From: Lutibacter sp. | GTDB taxonomy: Bacteria; Bacteroidota; Bacteroidia; Flavobacteriales; Flavobacteriaceae | Length of the DNA: 9,797 bases | Assembly (NCBI GenBank): GCA_004195315.1 | Contig: SDWL01000048.1 | Location: 1 to 9,797 of the forward strand | Direction: 5' to 3' | Shown: piece by piece, positions 1 through 6,957 of the stretch | How positions within the stretch are numbered: the first letter of the stretch is position 1 | Layout: each line of letters opens with the position of its first letter | The notes under the pieces: model-generated | Database searches by the model: none | What the model saw: the letters and a program-made list of their open reading frames with translations, nothing else | Told to the model about the DNA's origin: nothing | Position numbers and translations under genes: made by a program

Positions 1-2543
1 ATGCTAATGTAATTGCAAAACCGGCTGATGTATCTAAAAATTTGCAATTCAGTATTACTGATAACGATGGATTGTATAAATTAAAACTTGCTAAAAATGA
101 AACGTTTACTATCTCAGTAAGTTATATGGGTTATAAAACAGCTAGTTTTAAGTTTACAGCTACAGAAAGTTTTAAAAAAAACATTGTTTTAATAGATGCG
201 CCAAACCAGTTGCAAGAAGTTATTATTGAAATGCCTGTAATAGTAAAGGAAGATACCATTACCTACAACACCCAAAAGTTTGTTACAGGTGAAGAACGAA
301 AACTAAAAAATATACTTAAAAAATTGCCTGGAGTTGAAGTGGACAAGAATGGTGGTGTTACCGTACAAGGTAAAAAGGTGACTAAAATGTTGGTTGAAGG
401 TAAAAAATTTTTTGGTGGAGGTTCTAAATTGGCAGTCGAAAATATTCCTGCCAATGCCATAGATAAAATACAAGTACTAGATAATTATAGCGAAATTGCC
501 TTTTTAAAAAATGTGTCTGATACCGATGAAATGGCAATGAATATTCTCTTAAAAAAAGATAAAAAACAATTTGCTTTTGGCGATGTTGAAGCCGGGAAAG
601 GAAATCAAGATTTTTACAGAGCACATAGCAACCTTTTTTATTACAGCCCTAAAACCAATGTGAATTTTATAAGCAATTTAAATAATACAGGTGAAAAAAC
701 TTTTACGTTTAAAGACTATATGAGGTTTCAAGGAGGTGTAAGTGCTATTTTTAAAGGTGATGGTTCTATTTATAATGTTTCTGGAAGTGATTTTTCTCAA
801 TTTTTAGAAACACAAGATTTGGTAAGTAGCACTAATAAATTTGGAGCTTTAAATATTACGAAAGTAGTAAATAATAAATTAGATATTTCTGGTTATGCTA
901 TTTTTTCACATGCCAAAAATGAAACTTTAGAAGCATCTGTCAACCAATATGCAGATTTTACAGAAAAGATAGACAACACATCAAATACTCGAAATATTTT
1001 AGGAATTGCTAAATTTAATATAGAATATGCTCCAACTACAAATGAACAATGGTATTTTAAAACCCAGTTTAAAAAAACAGATAACTTAAAAAGCAATAGT
1101 ATTAATTTAAGTATTGCTACTGAAAATAAATTGATTGAAGAAAAGAACAATTCTGATGCAATTTATTTAAATCAGAATCTAGAATGGCATAAAAAACTAT
1201 CAAACAAGCATACTTTTTCATTTACTACTGATGTTACTTTTGATAAAAATAATCCAACCACACTTTGGGAAACAAATCAGCCAATTTTACAAGGTTTAAT
1301 TCCTATTGAAACAACTGAAAATTATGTATTAAACCAAGTAAAAGAAACTAAGAATACAACTGTTAACACAATTTTCAAACATTATTGGGTGTTAAACAAT
1401 AGCAACCATATTTATACAACCTTTGGAAATAACTTTATTGATGAAAACTTCTTTACAGAAGATTTTCAAGAGTTGAAAAATGGAAACGTAAACAATTTTT
1501 CGTATGAAGGGTTTGGGAACAAGCTAGATTATAAACTGAATGATTTGTTTGTTGGAATGCATTATAAATTTAAAACTGGAATTTTTGAATTTAAACAGGG
1601 AGCATTTTTACATAATTATAATTGGAAACTAAATCAAGAAACTAAAATAAGCAAACATAAAACGGTAGTATTGCCAGATTTTTTAGCAAAAATAAAATTT
1701 AGTAATTCTAAGAAATTACAGCTAAATTATCAATTGAAAAGTTCTTTTTCAAATGCTTCAAAAATGGTAAATCGGTTTTATTTACAATCCTACAATTCGG
1801 TTTTTAAAGGAAATGAAGATTTAGAAAATGAATTATATCATACGGCAAGAATTCGTTACAGTAGGTTTAGTTTGTACAGAGGTCTTATGTTATTTGGAAG
1901 TGTTAATTACACAAAAAAGGTAAAAGGTATTCAAAATGCAATTCAGTTTGAAAATATAAATTATTATGTATCACCTATAATAGTAAACAATCCTGAGGAG
2001 CGTTGGAATTTTAATTTGAATATTGATAAAAAGATAAAACAGTTTAAATATGGCATAGATACAAGGATTTCAACTTCAACATATTTACAAAATATTAATG
2101 AAATTTTTGTAACTAATAAAAGCAATAATTATAGTTATACACTTTCAGTTAAAACGTTGTTTGATAAGTTCCCAACTATTGAAGCCGGTTTTGAACAAGG
2201 TATTGGTAATTATACATCAAGTAATCAAACTTCAAAATTCACAACCAATAAACCTTTTGTAACTTTAGATTACGACTTTTTAAAAGGGTTTATTTTTTCG
2301 TTTGACTATGAAAGTTATAGCTATCAAAATAAAACGTTTAACCAAAAAAATACGTACCAAGTAGCAAATGCAACGCTATCTTATAAAAATGAAGACAGCG
2401 CATGGAGTTTTAGATTGGATGCTCAAAATTTATTTGATGTAAAATTTAAAAATCAAAACAGTTTTTATTCCTATATAATTTCAGATACTAAAACGTATAT
2501 TTTGCCAAGAATAGTAATGTTTTCTATAGGGTATAATTTGTAG
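1..2543 (+). CDS. Outer membrane beta-barrel, TonB-dependent-receptor-like protein (5' truncated)
   Basis: The reading frame is open from the window edge (first whole codon at 3) to the TAG at 2541-2543, so 846 residues are visible and the start lies outside the window. An in-frame TTG at 42 is not a credible start, because the sequence before it continues the same domain. The visible N-terminus (nt 3 to about 190) looks like the end of a carboxypeptidase-regulatory-like beta-sandwich, with GLYKLKL and the typical SYMGYKT strand. A plug-like region follows (about nt 195-580), with LPGVEVDKNG, VTVQGKKV and the IPANAIDKIQVLDNYSE stretch. The remainder is rich in alternating aromatic/polar strands, as in a 22-strand-type outer membrane barrel (OMP_b-brl_3-like), and ends in IVMFSIGYNL with an aromatic close to the C-terminus. 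Such proteins sit in the outer membrane and are thought to import or bind ligands; the ligand here is unknown. The signal peptide would lie upstream of the window. The gene converges on the sigma factor gene, with only 5 bp between stop codons. Confidence 0.85.
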   Translation, partial: ANVIAKPADVSKNLQFSITDNDGLYKLKLAKNETFTISVSYMGYKTASFKFTATESFKKNIVLIDAPNQLQEVIIEMPVIVKEDTITYNTQKFVTGEERKLKNILKKLPGVEVDKNGGVTVQGKKVTKMLVEGKKFFGGGSKLAVENIPANAIDKIQVLDNYSEIAFLKNVSDTDEMAMNILLKKDKKQFAFGDVEAGKGNQDFYRAHSNLFYYSPKTNVNFISNLNNTGEKTFTFKDYMRFQGGVSAIFKGDGSIYNVSGSDFSQFLETQDLVSSTNKFGALNITKVVNNKLDISGYAIFSHAKNETLEASVNQYADFTEKIDNTSNTRNILGIAKFNIEYAPTTNEQWYFKTQFKKTDNLKSNSINLSIATENKLIEEKNNSDAIYLNQNLEWHKKLSNKHTFSFTTDVTFDKNNPTTLWETNQPILQGLIPIETTENYVLNQVKETKNTTVNTIFKHYWVLNNSNHIYTTFGNNFIDENFFTEDFQELKNGNVNNFSYEGFGNKLDYKLNDLFVGMHYKFKTGIFEFKQGAFLHNYNWKLNQETKISKHKTVVLPDFLAKIKFSNSKKLQLNYQLKSSFSNASKMVNRFYLQSYNSVFKGNEDLENELYHTARIRYSRFSLYRGLMLFGSVNYTKKVKGIQNAIQFENINYYVSPIIVNNPEERWNFNLNIDKKIKQFKYGIDTRISTSTYLQNINEIFVTNKSNNYSYTLSVKTLFDKFPTIEAGFEQGIGNYTSSNQTSKFTTNKPFVTLDYDFLKGFIFSFDYESYSYQNKTFNQKNTYQVANATLSYKNEDSAWSFRLDAQNLFDVKFKNQNSFYSYIISDTKTYILPRIVMFSIGYNL

Positions 2544-2548
2544 TAGTT

Positions 2549-3100
2549 TTATGTATTAGTTGAGCATACTTTACAATCTTTTTTATCTTTATGTTCGCCT
2601 ACTAAATAGCCAGATTCATTTAATTTATAATCGCAACAAGCAATAAATCCTTCTTTTAGTAGATTTCTACCTCGTTGAATTCTTGATTTTGCGCCTGATA
2701 AGGAAATATTCAAAATTTTAGCAACCTCTACTTGTTTTAATCCGTTAACTTCGCTTAATAGCATAGCTTCTTTGTAGGTTGGTGGTAAATGATTTATTAG
2801 TGGAATTATGCAATCTTTAGCTGTATGTTCTTTGGGTGTTTCTTTTTCAAATACGATAGTGTTATTAAGAAGATTTTGTTGTTTAGATTGCTTTTTAAAA
2901 TAGTCATTAATTACATTAACTGTAATTGTGTAAATCCAAGATTTGATACTTTCCTGTTTTTTTATTTTATGAACATTTAAATGAATTTTAATAAAAACAT
3001 CTTGTAATAAATCGTTTGCAACATCATGATTATTAACACGACTCAAAATAAACCGTTTTAATGATTCTGAAAATTCATCCCAAATAATAGTTGTTTCCAT
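2549..3100 (-). CDS. sigZ: ECF-type RNA polymerase sigma factor, SigZ-like, with cysteine-bearing C-terminal tail
   Basis: This 183-residue protein would direct RNA polymerase to a set of target promoters. Region 2 spans about residues 8-72 (helical, with DLLQDVFIKIH and the -10-binding stretch SIKSWIYTITVNVINDYFKK). A short linker follows, then region 4 at about 104-152, with LPPTYKEAMLL and a helix-turn-helix VEVAKILNISLSGAKSRIQRGR. The tail (153-183) carries C155, C156, C176 and C179 in the form ACCDYKL...DCKVC. This matches my memory of the SigZ family, whose members end in a CC(D/H)(Y/F)xL segment plus further cysteines, hence the symbol. The ATG at 3098-3100 has no Shine-Dalgarno, as is normal in this phylum. 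The gene lies 52 bp downstream of a cysteine-rich mini-gene on the same strand, with a hairpin between them. No anti-sigma gene is visible. A metal- or thiol-sensing role for the tail is inference; the sigma factor call itself is firm. Confidence 0.9.
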   Translation of the reverse strand: METTIIWDEFSESLKRFILSRVNNHDVANDLLQDVFIKIHLNVHKIKKQESIKSWIYTITVNVINDYFKKQSKQQNLLNNTIVFEKETPKEHTAKDCIIPLINHLPPTYKEAMLLSEVNGLKQVEVAKILNISLSGAKSRIQRGRNLLKEGFIACCDYKLNESGYLVGEHKDKKDCKVCSTNT

Positions 3101-3111
3101 AAGTGAAATTT

Positions 3112-3147
3112 AAAAACGCCACATTTAAGTATTAAATATAGCGTTTT
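3112..3147 (-). terminator. Long imperfect palindrome followed by T-run: terminator or attenuator between the Cys-rich gene and sigZ
   Basis: On the minus strand the arms AAAACGC and GCGTTTT (plus-strand 3141-3147 with 3113-3119) pair perfectly. Inside them ATTTAA and TTAAAT (3132-3137 with 3123-3128) also pair perfectly around a 3-nt loop. The two stems are separated by a 3 x 3 internal loop with one possible A-T pair, giving 14 pairs over 35 bp. Read in the direction of transcription, the structure starts 5 nt after the stop codon of the cysteine-rich mini-gene and ends in TTTTT. The sigZ start codon follows 11 nt after that run. It therefore has the form of an intrinsic terminator or attenuator. 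It is also symmetrical enough to be a dimeric operator, or a hairpin close enough to affect sigZ translation. The structure is seen; its role is inferred. Confidence 0.6.
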
Positions 3148-3152
3148 AGTAA

Positions 3153-3254
3153 TTAACAATTACAATTTGTGCATGTGCAGCTTTCACAAGTACATTTTTC
3201 ACATTTACCATTTGTACAAGATTCACAAGTACAAGTACATTCATTATTTTTCAT
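3153..3254 (-). CDS. 33-residue cysteine-rich protein, metallothionein-like
   Basis: This very small ORF runs from ATG (3252-3254) to TAA (3153-3155) and has an in-frame TAA two codons before the ATG, so the start is well bounded. It encodes 33 residues, of which 11 are cysteines (positions 6, 8, 10, 13, 18, 21, 23, 26, 28, 31, 33); the rest are mostly Thr, Asn, Glu, Lys and Ser, with no His or aromatic residue. The C-x-C and C-x-x-C spacing throughout is that of metal-thiolate proteins such as metallothioneins, which bind Zn, Cu or Cd in the cytoplasm. The segment CTCESCT occurs twice (8-14 and 21-27), which suggests internal duplication. It is shorter than the classical bacterial metallothioneins (about 50-60 residues), and I do not recognise a named family. 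Of its codons, 9 of 11 Cys are TGT, in line with this genome. It shares strand and orientation with the sigma factor gene downstream. A metal-binding or thiol-buffer role is inferred from composition alone. Confidence 0.7.
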   Translation of the reverse strand: MKNNECTCTCESCTNGKCEKCTCESCTCTNCNC

Positions 3255-3423
3255 AATTTAGTTTTAAAGTTATACTACTAAGACTTCAATTTAGATTAAA
3301 AGACGCAAATTATCTTGAAAAATTTCAAATAATAAGCATTATTCACTAAAAATATTAATCAAAATTACATATAGTTACTAAAATCAATATATAAGTTTTA
3401 AATTGTAGCTAAACAAGACGGTA

Positions 3424-3437
3424 CTATTTTCAAATAG
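3424..3437. repeat. 14-bp perfect inverted repeat upstream of asnB
   Basis: CTATTT and AAATAG form a perfect dyad around a central TC. It lies about 50 bp before the asnB start and just upstream of the weak promoter candidate at 3450-3457, where an operator or activator site could sit. It is also upstream of the divergent cysteine-rich gene. It is AT-rich and short, so chance occurrence is quite possible. Confidence 0.3.
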
Positions 3438-3449
3438 AAACAAATAAGT

Positions 3450-3457
3450 CACATTTG
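3450..3457 (+). promoter_or_regulatory. Weak -7 promoter candidate for asnB
   Basis: CACATTTG matches the Bacteroidota -7 consensus TAnnTTTG at five of its six defined positions and lies 29 bp before the asnB ATG. No clear TTTG -33 box is visible; TTTTC at 3427-3431 is at about the right spacing but is a poor match. This is only a candidate. Confidence 0.3.
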
Positions 3458-3486
3458 CATTATAATTAATAATAAAAAATAAAAAC

Positions 3487-5157
3487 ATGTGTGGAATAGT
3501 TTGTGCATTTGATTTAAAAGAAAAAGCAGAAGTATTGAGACCTCAAGTATTAGAGATGTCAAAAAAAATACGCCATCGTGGTCCGGATTGGAGTGGGATT
3601 TATGCTGAAAAAAAAGCCATTTTAGCTCATGAGCGTTTGGCAATTGTTGATCCAGCTTCAGGTAAACAACCGTTATTTAGTGAAGATGGGAAGTTGGTAT
3701 TAGCAGCAAATGGTGAAATTTATAATCATAGAGAATTACGCAAACAATTTGAAGGAAAATATAATTTTCAAACAGAATCTGATTGCGAAGTAATTTTAGC
3801 TTTATACCAAGAAAAAGGCACTAGTTTTATTGATGAAATGAACGGAATCTTTGGTTTTGCTATATATGATGCTGAAAAAGACGAATATTTTGTAGCTCGT
3901 GATCATATGGGAATTATTCCTTTATATATTGGTTGGGATGCTAACGGAACTTTTTATGTAGCTTCAGAGTTAAAAGCATTAGAAGGCGTTTGTACTAAAA
4001 TTGAGTTATTCCCTCCAGGACATTTTTTACATAGTAAAGATGGAGAATTCACAAAATGGTATAGCCGTGATTGGATGGAATATGATGCTGTAAAGGAAAA
4101 TCAAACTAGTATTGATGAAATTCATGACGCTTTAGAAGCGGCAGTTCACCGCCAGTTAATGTCTGATGTGCCTTATGGAGTATTACTTTCAGGAGGTTTA
4201 GATTCATCTGTAACTTCAGCCATTGCAAAAAAATATGCTGAAAAAAGAATAGAAAGTGACGATACACAAGAGGCTTGGTGGCCACGATTACATTCGTTCT
4301 CTGTGGGTTTAGAAGGTTCTCCAGATTTGGCTGCAGCACAATTAGTGGCAGATCATATTGGTACGGTTCACCACGAAATTAAATTTACAATCCAAGAAGG
4401 GTTAGACGCTATTAAAGATGTTATTTATAACCTTGAAACTTATGATATAACTACTATAAGAGCTTCAACACCAATGTATTTAATGGCGCGTGTTATTAAA
4501 TCAATGGGTGTTAAAATGGTACTTTCTGGTGAAGGAGCAGATGAGTTGTTTGGTGGGTATTTATATTTTCATAAAGCACCAAATGCTAAAGAATTTCATG
4601 AAGAAACGGTTCGTAAATTAAGCAAATTGCATATGTACGATTGTTTAAGAGCTAACAAAAGTTTAGCAGCTTGGGGAATTGAAGGTCGAGTACCTTTTTT
4701 AGATAAAGAATTTATAGATGTCGCTATGCGAATTAACCCACAAGATAAAATGATAAATGGTGAACGTATGGAAAAATGGGTAGTGCGTAAAGCATTTGAA
4801 AGTTATTTGCCTGCAAGTGTTGCTTGGAGACAAAAAGAGCAATTTTCTGACGGTGTTGGGTATAGTTGGATTGATACTTTAAAAGAAGTGGTAAACGAAA
4901 AGATAACGGATGAACAGTTAGCAAATGCGAAATATAAATTTCCAATTCAAACACCTACTAATAAAGAAGAGTTTTATTACCGTTCTATCTTTACAGAACA
5001 TTTTCCTTCAGATACTGCAGCACTTTGTGTTCCTCAAGAAGCATCTGTTGCATGCAGTACAAAAATCGCATTAGAATGGGATGAAAGTTTTAAAAATATG
5101 AATGATCCATCAGGTAGAGCAATTGCTAATGTTCATGATGACGCCTATAAAAAATAA
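3487..5157 (+). CDS. asnB: Asparagine synthetase B, glutamine-hydrolysing
   Basis: This cytoplasmic enzyme makes asparagine from aspartate, glutamine and ATP, releasing glutamate, AMP and pyrophosphate. The 556-residue length is close to E. coli AsnB (554). The start is certain because the protein begins Met-Cys-Gly-Ile, and Cys2 becomes the N-terminal nucleophile of the class II glutaminase domain (about 2-200) after Met removal. Glutaminase signatures are RHRGPD (29-34) and NGEIYNH (from Asn75, the oxyanion-hole residue). The synthetase domain carries the pyrophosphate loop SGGLDSS (235-241) and GEGADELFGGY (348-358). All key residues are present, so it should be active. It is transcribed alone: its neighbour upstream is divergent, and a strong terminator follows at 5179-5208. 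Codon use is dominated by A/T-ending codons, as in recQ. Confidence 0.97.
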   Translation: MCGIVCAFDLKEKAEVLRPQVLEMSKKIRHRGPDWSGIYAEKKAILAHERLAIVDPASGKQPLFSEDGKLVLAANGEIYNHRELRKQFEGKYNFQTESDCEVILALYQEKGTSFIDEMNGIFGFAIYDAEKDEYFVARDHMGIIPLYIGWDANGTFYVASELKALEGVCTKIELFPPGHFLHSKDGEFTKWYSRDWMEYDAVKENQTSIDEIHDALEAAVHRQLMSDVPYGVLLSGGLDSSVTSAIAKKYAEKRIESDDTQEAWWPRLHSFSVGLEGSPDLAAAQLVADHIGTVHHEIKFTIQEGLDAIKDVIYNLETYDITTIRASTPMYLMARVIKSMGVKMVLSGEGADELFGGYLYFHKAPNAKEFHEETVRKLSKLHMYDCLRANKSLAAWGIEGRVPFLDKEFIDVAMRINPQDKMINGERMEKWVVRKAFESYLPASVAWRQKEQFSDGVGYSWIDTLKEVVNEKITDEQLANAKYKFPIQTPTNKEEFYYRSIFTEHFPSDTAALCVPQEASVACSTKIALEWDESFKNMNDPSGRAIANVHDDAYKK

Positions 5158-5178
5158 TACTAACTAAAATTTGAATTG

Positions 5179-5208
5179 AAAGAAATCTGGTGTATGCCAG
5201 ATTTTTTT
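5179..5208 (+). terminator. Rho-independent terminator of asnB
   Basis: The stem AAATCTGG / CCAGATTT (5183-5190 with 5197-5204) is perfect, with a 6-nt loop TGTATG. It runs into seven consecutive Ts (5202-5208), the first three of which belong to the stem. The base of the stem can extend through further A-T and one G-T pair. It begins 21 bp after the asnB stop codon and is the clearest terminator in the window. Confidence 0.9.
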
Positions 5209-5415
5209 GTTCTAGTAACTTGTCACAATCTATTTTTATTTATGTTTAATCATAAAATTATTCTTTTTAATGACTAAATAGTTCAAATTGTTAATTAGTA
5301 TAAAAAGTAAAAGAATGTATCTCAACAATTTTATTGACTTAAGTGAAGCAATAAATTAGAATCGTTTAAATTTCAATTCAGCCTGATTTTCTTACTACAA
5401 TATTCCTTTAAGTAG

Positions 5416-5423
5416 TATATTTG
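5416..5423 (+). promoter_or_regulatory. Bacteroidota-type -7 promoter box for the permease gene
   Basis: TATATTTG is a perfect match to TAnnTTTG, the -7 element used by the primary sigma factor of Bacteroidota. The start of transcription would fall near 5428-5431, giving a leader of roughly 65-70 nt before the ATG at 5497. The -33 element is not obvious; TTTTC at 5387-5391 is the nearest candidate, with slightly long spacing. The match is seen; promoter activity is inferred. Confidence 0.5.
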
Positions 5424-5439
5424 TTCCGCAAAAATATTT

Positions 5440-5465
5440 TCCTCATTAGTAGTTAAGAATGAGGA
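5440..5465 (+). promoter_or_regulatory. Leader hairpin ahead of the permease gene
   Basis: TCCTCATT (5440-5447) and AATGAGGA (5458-5465) form a perfect 8-bp stem around a 10-nt loop. It would lie inside the predicted transcript leader, starting about 10 nt after the predicted start of transcription. The 3' arm contains a GAGGA purine tract, but this is about 31 nt from the start codon, too far to serve as its Shine-Dalgarno. No U-run follows, so it is not a terminator. It could stabilise the mRNA or bind a regulator; the function is unknown. Confidence 0.45.
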
Positions 5466-5496
5466 GTAAAGAGTTAAACATAAGGATAATATTTTA

Positions 5497-6957
5497 ATGA
5501 ACGAAAACAAAGAAAATCAATCCTCTTACAAAGAAAAACGAAAAAAGGCTGGTGAGTTTAAAACTAGACAAGAATATTTAGAACACGAATTGTCAATTAT
5601 GAAATTTCGTCGTTGGAGGATTCATCTACCATTTAGAGATTTTCATGTTGAAATAGAGGATTTTGTGCCAGCCCTTGCCGCTACAATTGGTAAAGTTGTA
5701 ATGGTTACAGCCATGGTTGCTGCTTTTGCTACACAATTCGGACTTTCTTCAGAATTTGTTGCAGAGAATGTTCGTTTTGAACTTCTTATTGCAGGTGGGA
5801 TTTTTGTAATTCTGTTTTCTGCAATCCTTAATCCAAGAGCAAATTTGGCAGGTACTCATGGCCCTATGATTCCGCTTATTCCAATTATTGCCGCAGCAGG
5901 AGGTCATCCACTAGCATTAGGAATTTTGATTGGTGTATTTGGCCTTATACTTAGTATTACTAAAGGAGGCTCCAAATTAATGAATTTAACAGGAGTTGGT
6001 GTTCGAGGAGGTCTACTTATATATTTAGGAGCGGTTGGGCTTATTGGTCAAATTACTAAACTAGAAAATTGGGCGCAAAGTATTAATATTGGTACTATTT
6101 CATTTGCGGTTATTGGTGTTACTATACTTATATATGCATTTTTAGCACGTATAAATAAACGTTGGCTTGCTATTCCTTTATGTTCTGCACTTGCGGGTTT
6201 TATAGCTTTTGCAATGGGAGCTGATTTTGAATTTACTACTAAACCAGGTCTTCCTAATATGAATCCTTTGTGGTGGTGGGGCGAAAATACGGGTTGGCAG
6301 CTTGGTTGGCCTGATTTTGGGCACTTTGTAGCAGTTATTCCTTTTGCTATTCTTGCCGTAGCTATGTGGTCTCCAGATTATTTAGGACACCGTGTATTTC
6401 AGGAATTGAATTATCCTAAAAAAGCAAAAGATGTGCTAATGGATGTTGATGACACTATGACTGTAGCTTCTCTTCGTCAGATGGTAGGAGCGCTTCTTGG
6501 TGGTGGTAATATAGCTTCGTCTTGGGGTACTTATATGATTCCTGCAGCTATCGCAAAACGTCCTATTCCTGGAGGGGCAATTCTTACAGCCATACTTTGT
6601 GTTTTAGCTGCTGTTTTTGGTTATCCAATGGATTTAGCTATGTGGGAACCAGTACTAAGAATTGCATTAATTGTTGGTGTCTTTTTGCCTTTACTTGAAG
6701 CGGGAATGCAAATGGTTCATAAGCATAAAGATTCATTGAGTGCAGGTACTTGTATTTTTGCTTGTGCTTTTGTGAACCCAGTATTTGGATGGGCTTTAAC
6801 CATGCTTCTTGATAATCTTGGACTGATTGGAGACCGAGAACGTGCAAAAGAATTAACACTAAAAGAAAGACTAATTATTCCTGGAGCTATGTTTATTGTA
6901 TGCATTGTGTCACTAGGTTTGGTAGGTCAACTTCCTGGGATACCTGGAATATTTTAA
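5497..6957 (+). CDS. Polytopic inner membrane permease-like protein, DUF3360-like
   Basis: This 486-residue protein has a charged cytoplasmic N-terminus (1-54, including EYLEHEL and RRWRIHLPFRDF) and then about twelve hydrophobic segments, roughly at 57-80, 92-111, 134-152, 166-185, 196-214, 221-237, 276-292, 324-345, 360-376, 386-404, 415-435 and 458-482. A glycine/proline-rich stretch NPRANLAGTHGPMIPLIP (112-129) resembles the broken-helix substrate region of UraA/SulP-fold transporters. Other distinctive motifs are MWSPDYLGH (290-298), DDTMT (318-322) and SSWGTY (341-346). From memory it strongly resembles DUF3360 proteins of marine Gammaproteobacteria; the substrate is not known to me. 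No STAS domain follows, unlike most SulP sulfate permeases. AAGGA at 5482-5486, 10 nt before the ATG, is a plausible Shine-Dalgarno and uncommon for this phylum. Leucine is often encoded by CTT (about 25 times), while the neighbouring genes prefer TTA, which hints at horizontal acquisition. Confidence 0.75.
   Translation: MNENKENQSSYKEKRKKAGEFKTRQEYLEHELSIMKFRRWRIHLPFRDFHVEIEDFVPALAATIGKVVMVTAMVAAFATQFGLSSEFVAENVRFELLIAGGIFVILFSAILNPRANLAGTHGPMIPLIPIIAAAGGHPLALGILIGVFGLILSITKGGSKLMNLTGVGVRGGLLIYLGAVGLIGQITKLENWAQSINIGTISFAVIGVTILIYAFLARINKRWLAIPLCSALAGFIAFAMGADFEFTTKPGLPNMNPLWWWGENTGWQLGWPDFGHFVAVIPFAILAVAMWSPDYLGHRVFQELNYPKKAKDVLMDVDDTMTVASLRQMVGALLGGGNIASSWGTYMIPAAIAKRPIPGGAILTAILCVLAAVFGYPMDLAMWEPVLRIALIVGVFLPLLEAGMQMVHKHKDSLSAGTCIFACAFVNPVFGWALTMLLDNLGLIGDRERAKELTLKERLIIPGAMFIVCIVSLGLVGQLPGIPGIF

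Larger units (their letters stand above)
5158..5496 (+). other. 339-bp intergenic region between asnB and the permease gene
   Basis: This stretch holds the asnB terminator at its left end, and a promoter box (5416-5423) and a leader hairpin (5440-5465) at its right end. Between about 5210 and 5405 it is AT-rich with no convincing gene: the longest ATG-started frames I found by eye are 11 and 14 codons, with no homology that I recognise and no ribosome-binding signal. I see no tRNA or known riboswitch shape in it. Confidence 0.6.

Noticed and set aside
42..44. TTG as the start of the barrel gene
   Set aside because: The frame is open to position 1 and the residues before the TTG continue the same beta-sandwich domain, so the gene is truncated by the window edge.
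3331..3343. AATAA-GCA-TTATT dyad upstream of the cysteine-rich gene
   Set aside because: The 5-bp arms are made only of A and T, which is too weak to separate from background.
4106..4954. Minus-strand frames opposite asnB
   Set aside because: They are shadows of the asnB coding sequence, with no motif or start signal of their own.
5315..5359. 14-codon ORF upstream of the permease gene as a leader peptide
   Set aside because: It has no ribosome-binding signal, codon run or overlap with a hairpin that would suggest attenuation, and it lies upstream of the best promoter candidate.
5497..6957. SulP-type sulfate permease
   Set aside because: There is no C-terminal STAS domain, and the overall motifs fit DUF3360-like proteins better; only the fold is possibly shared.
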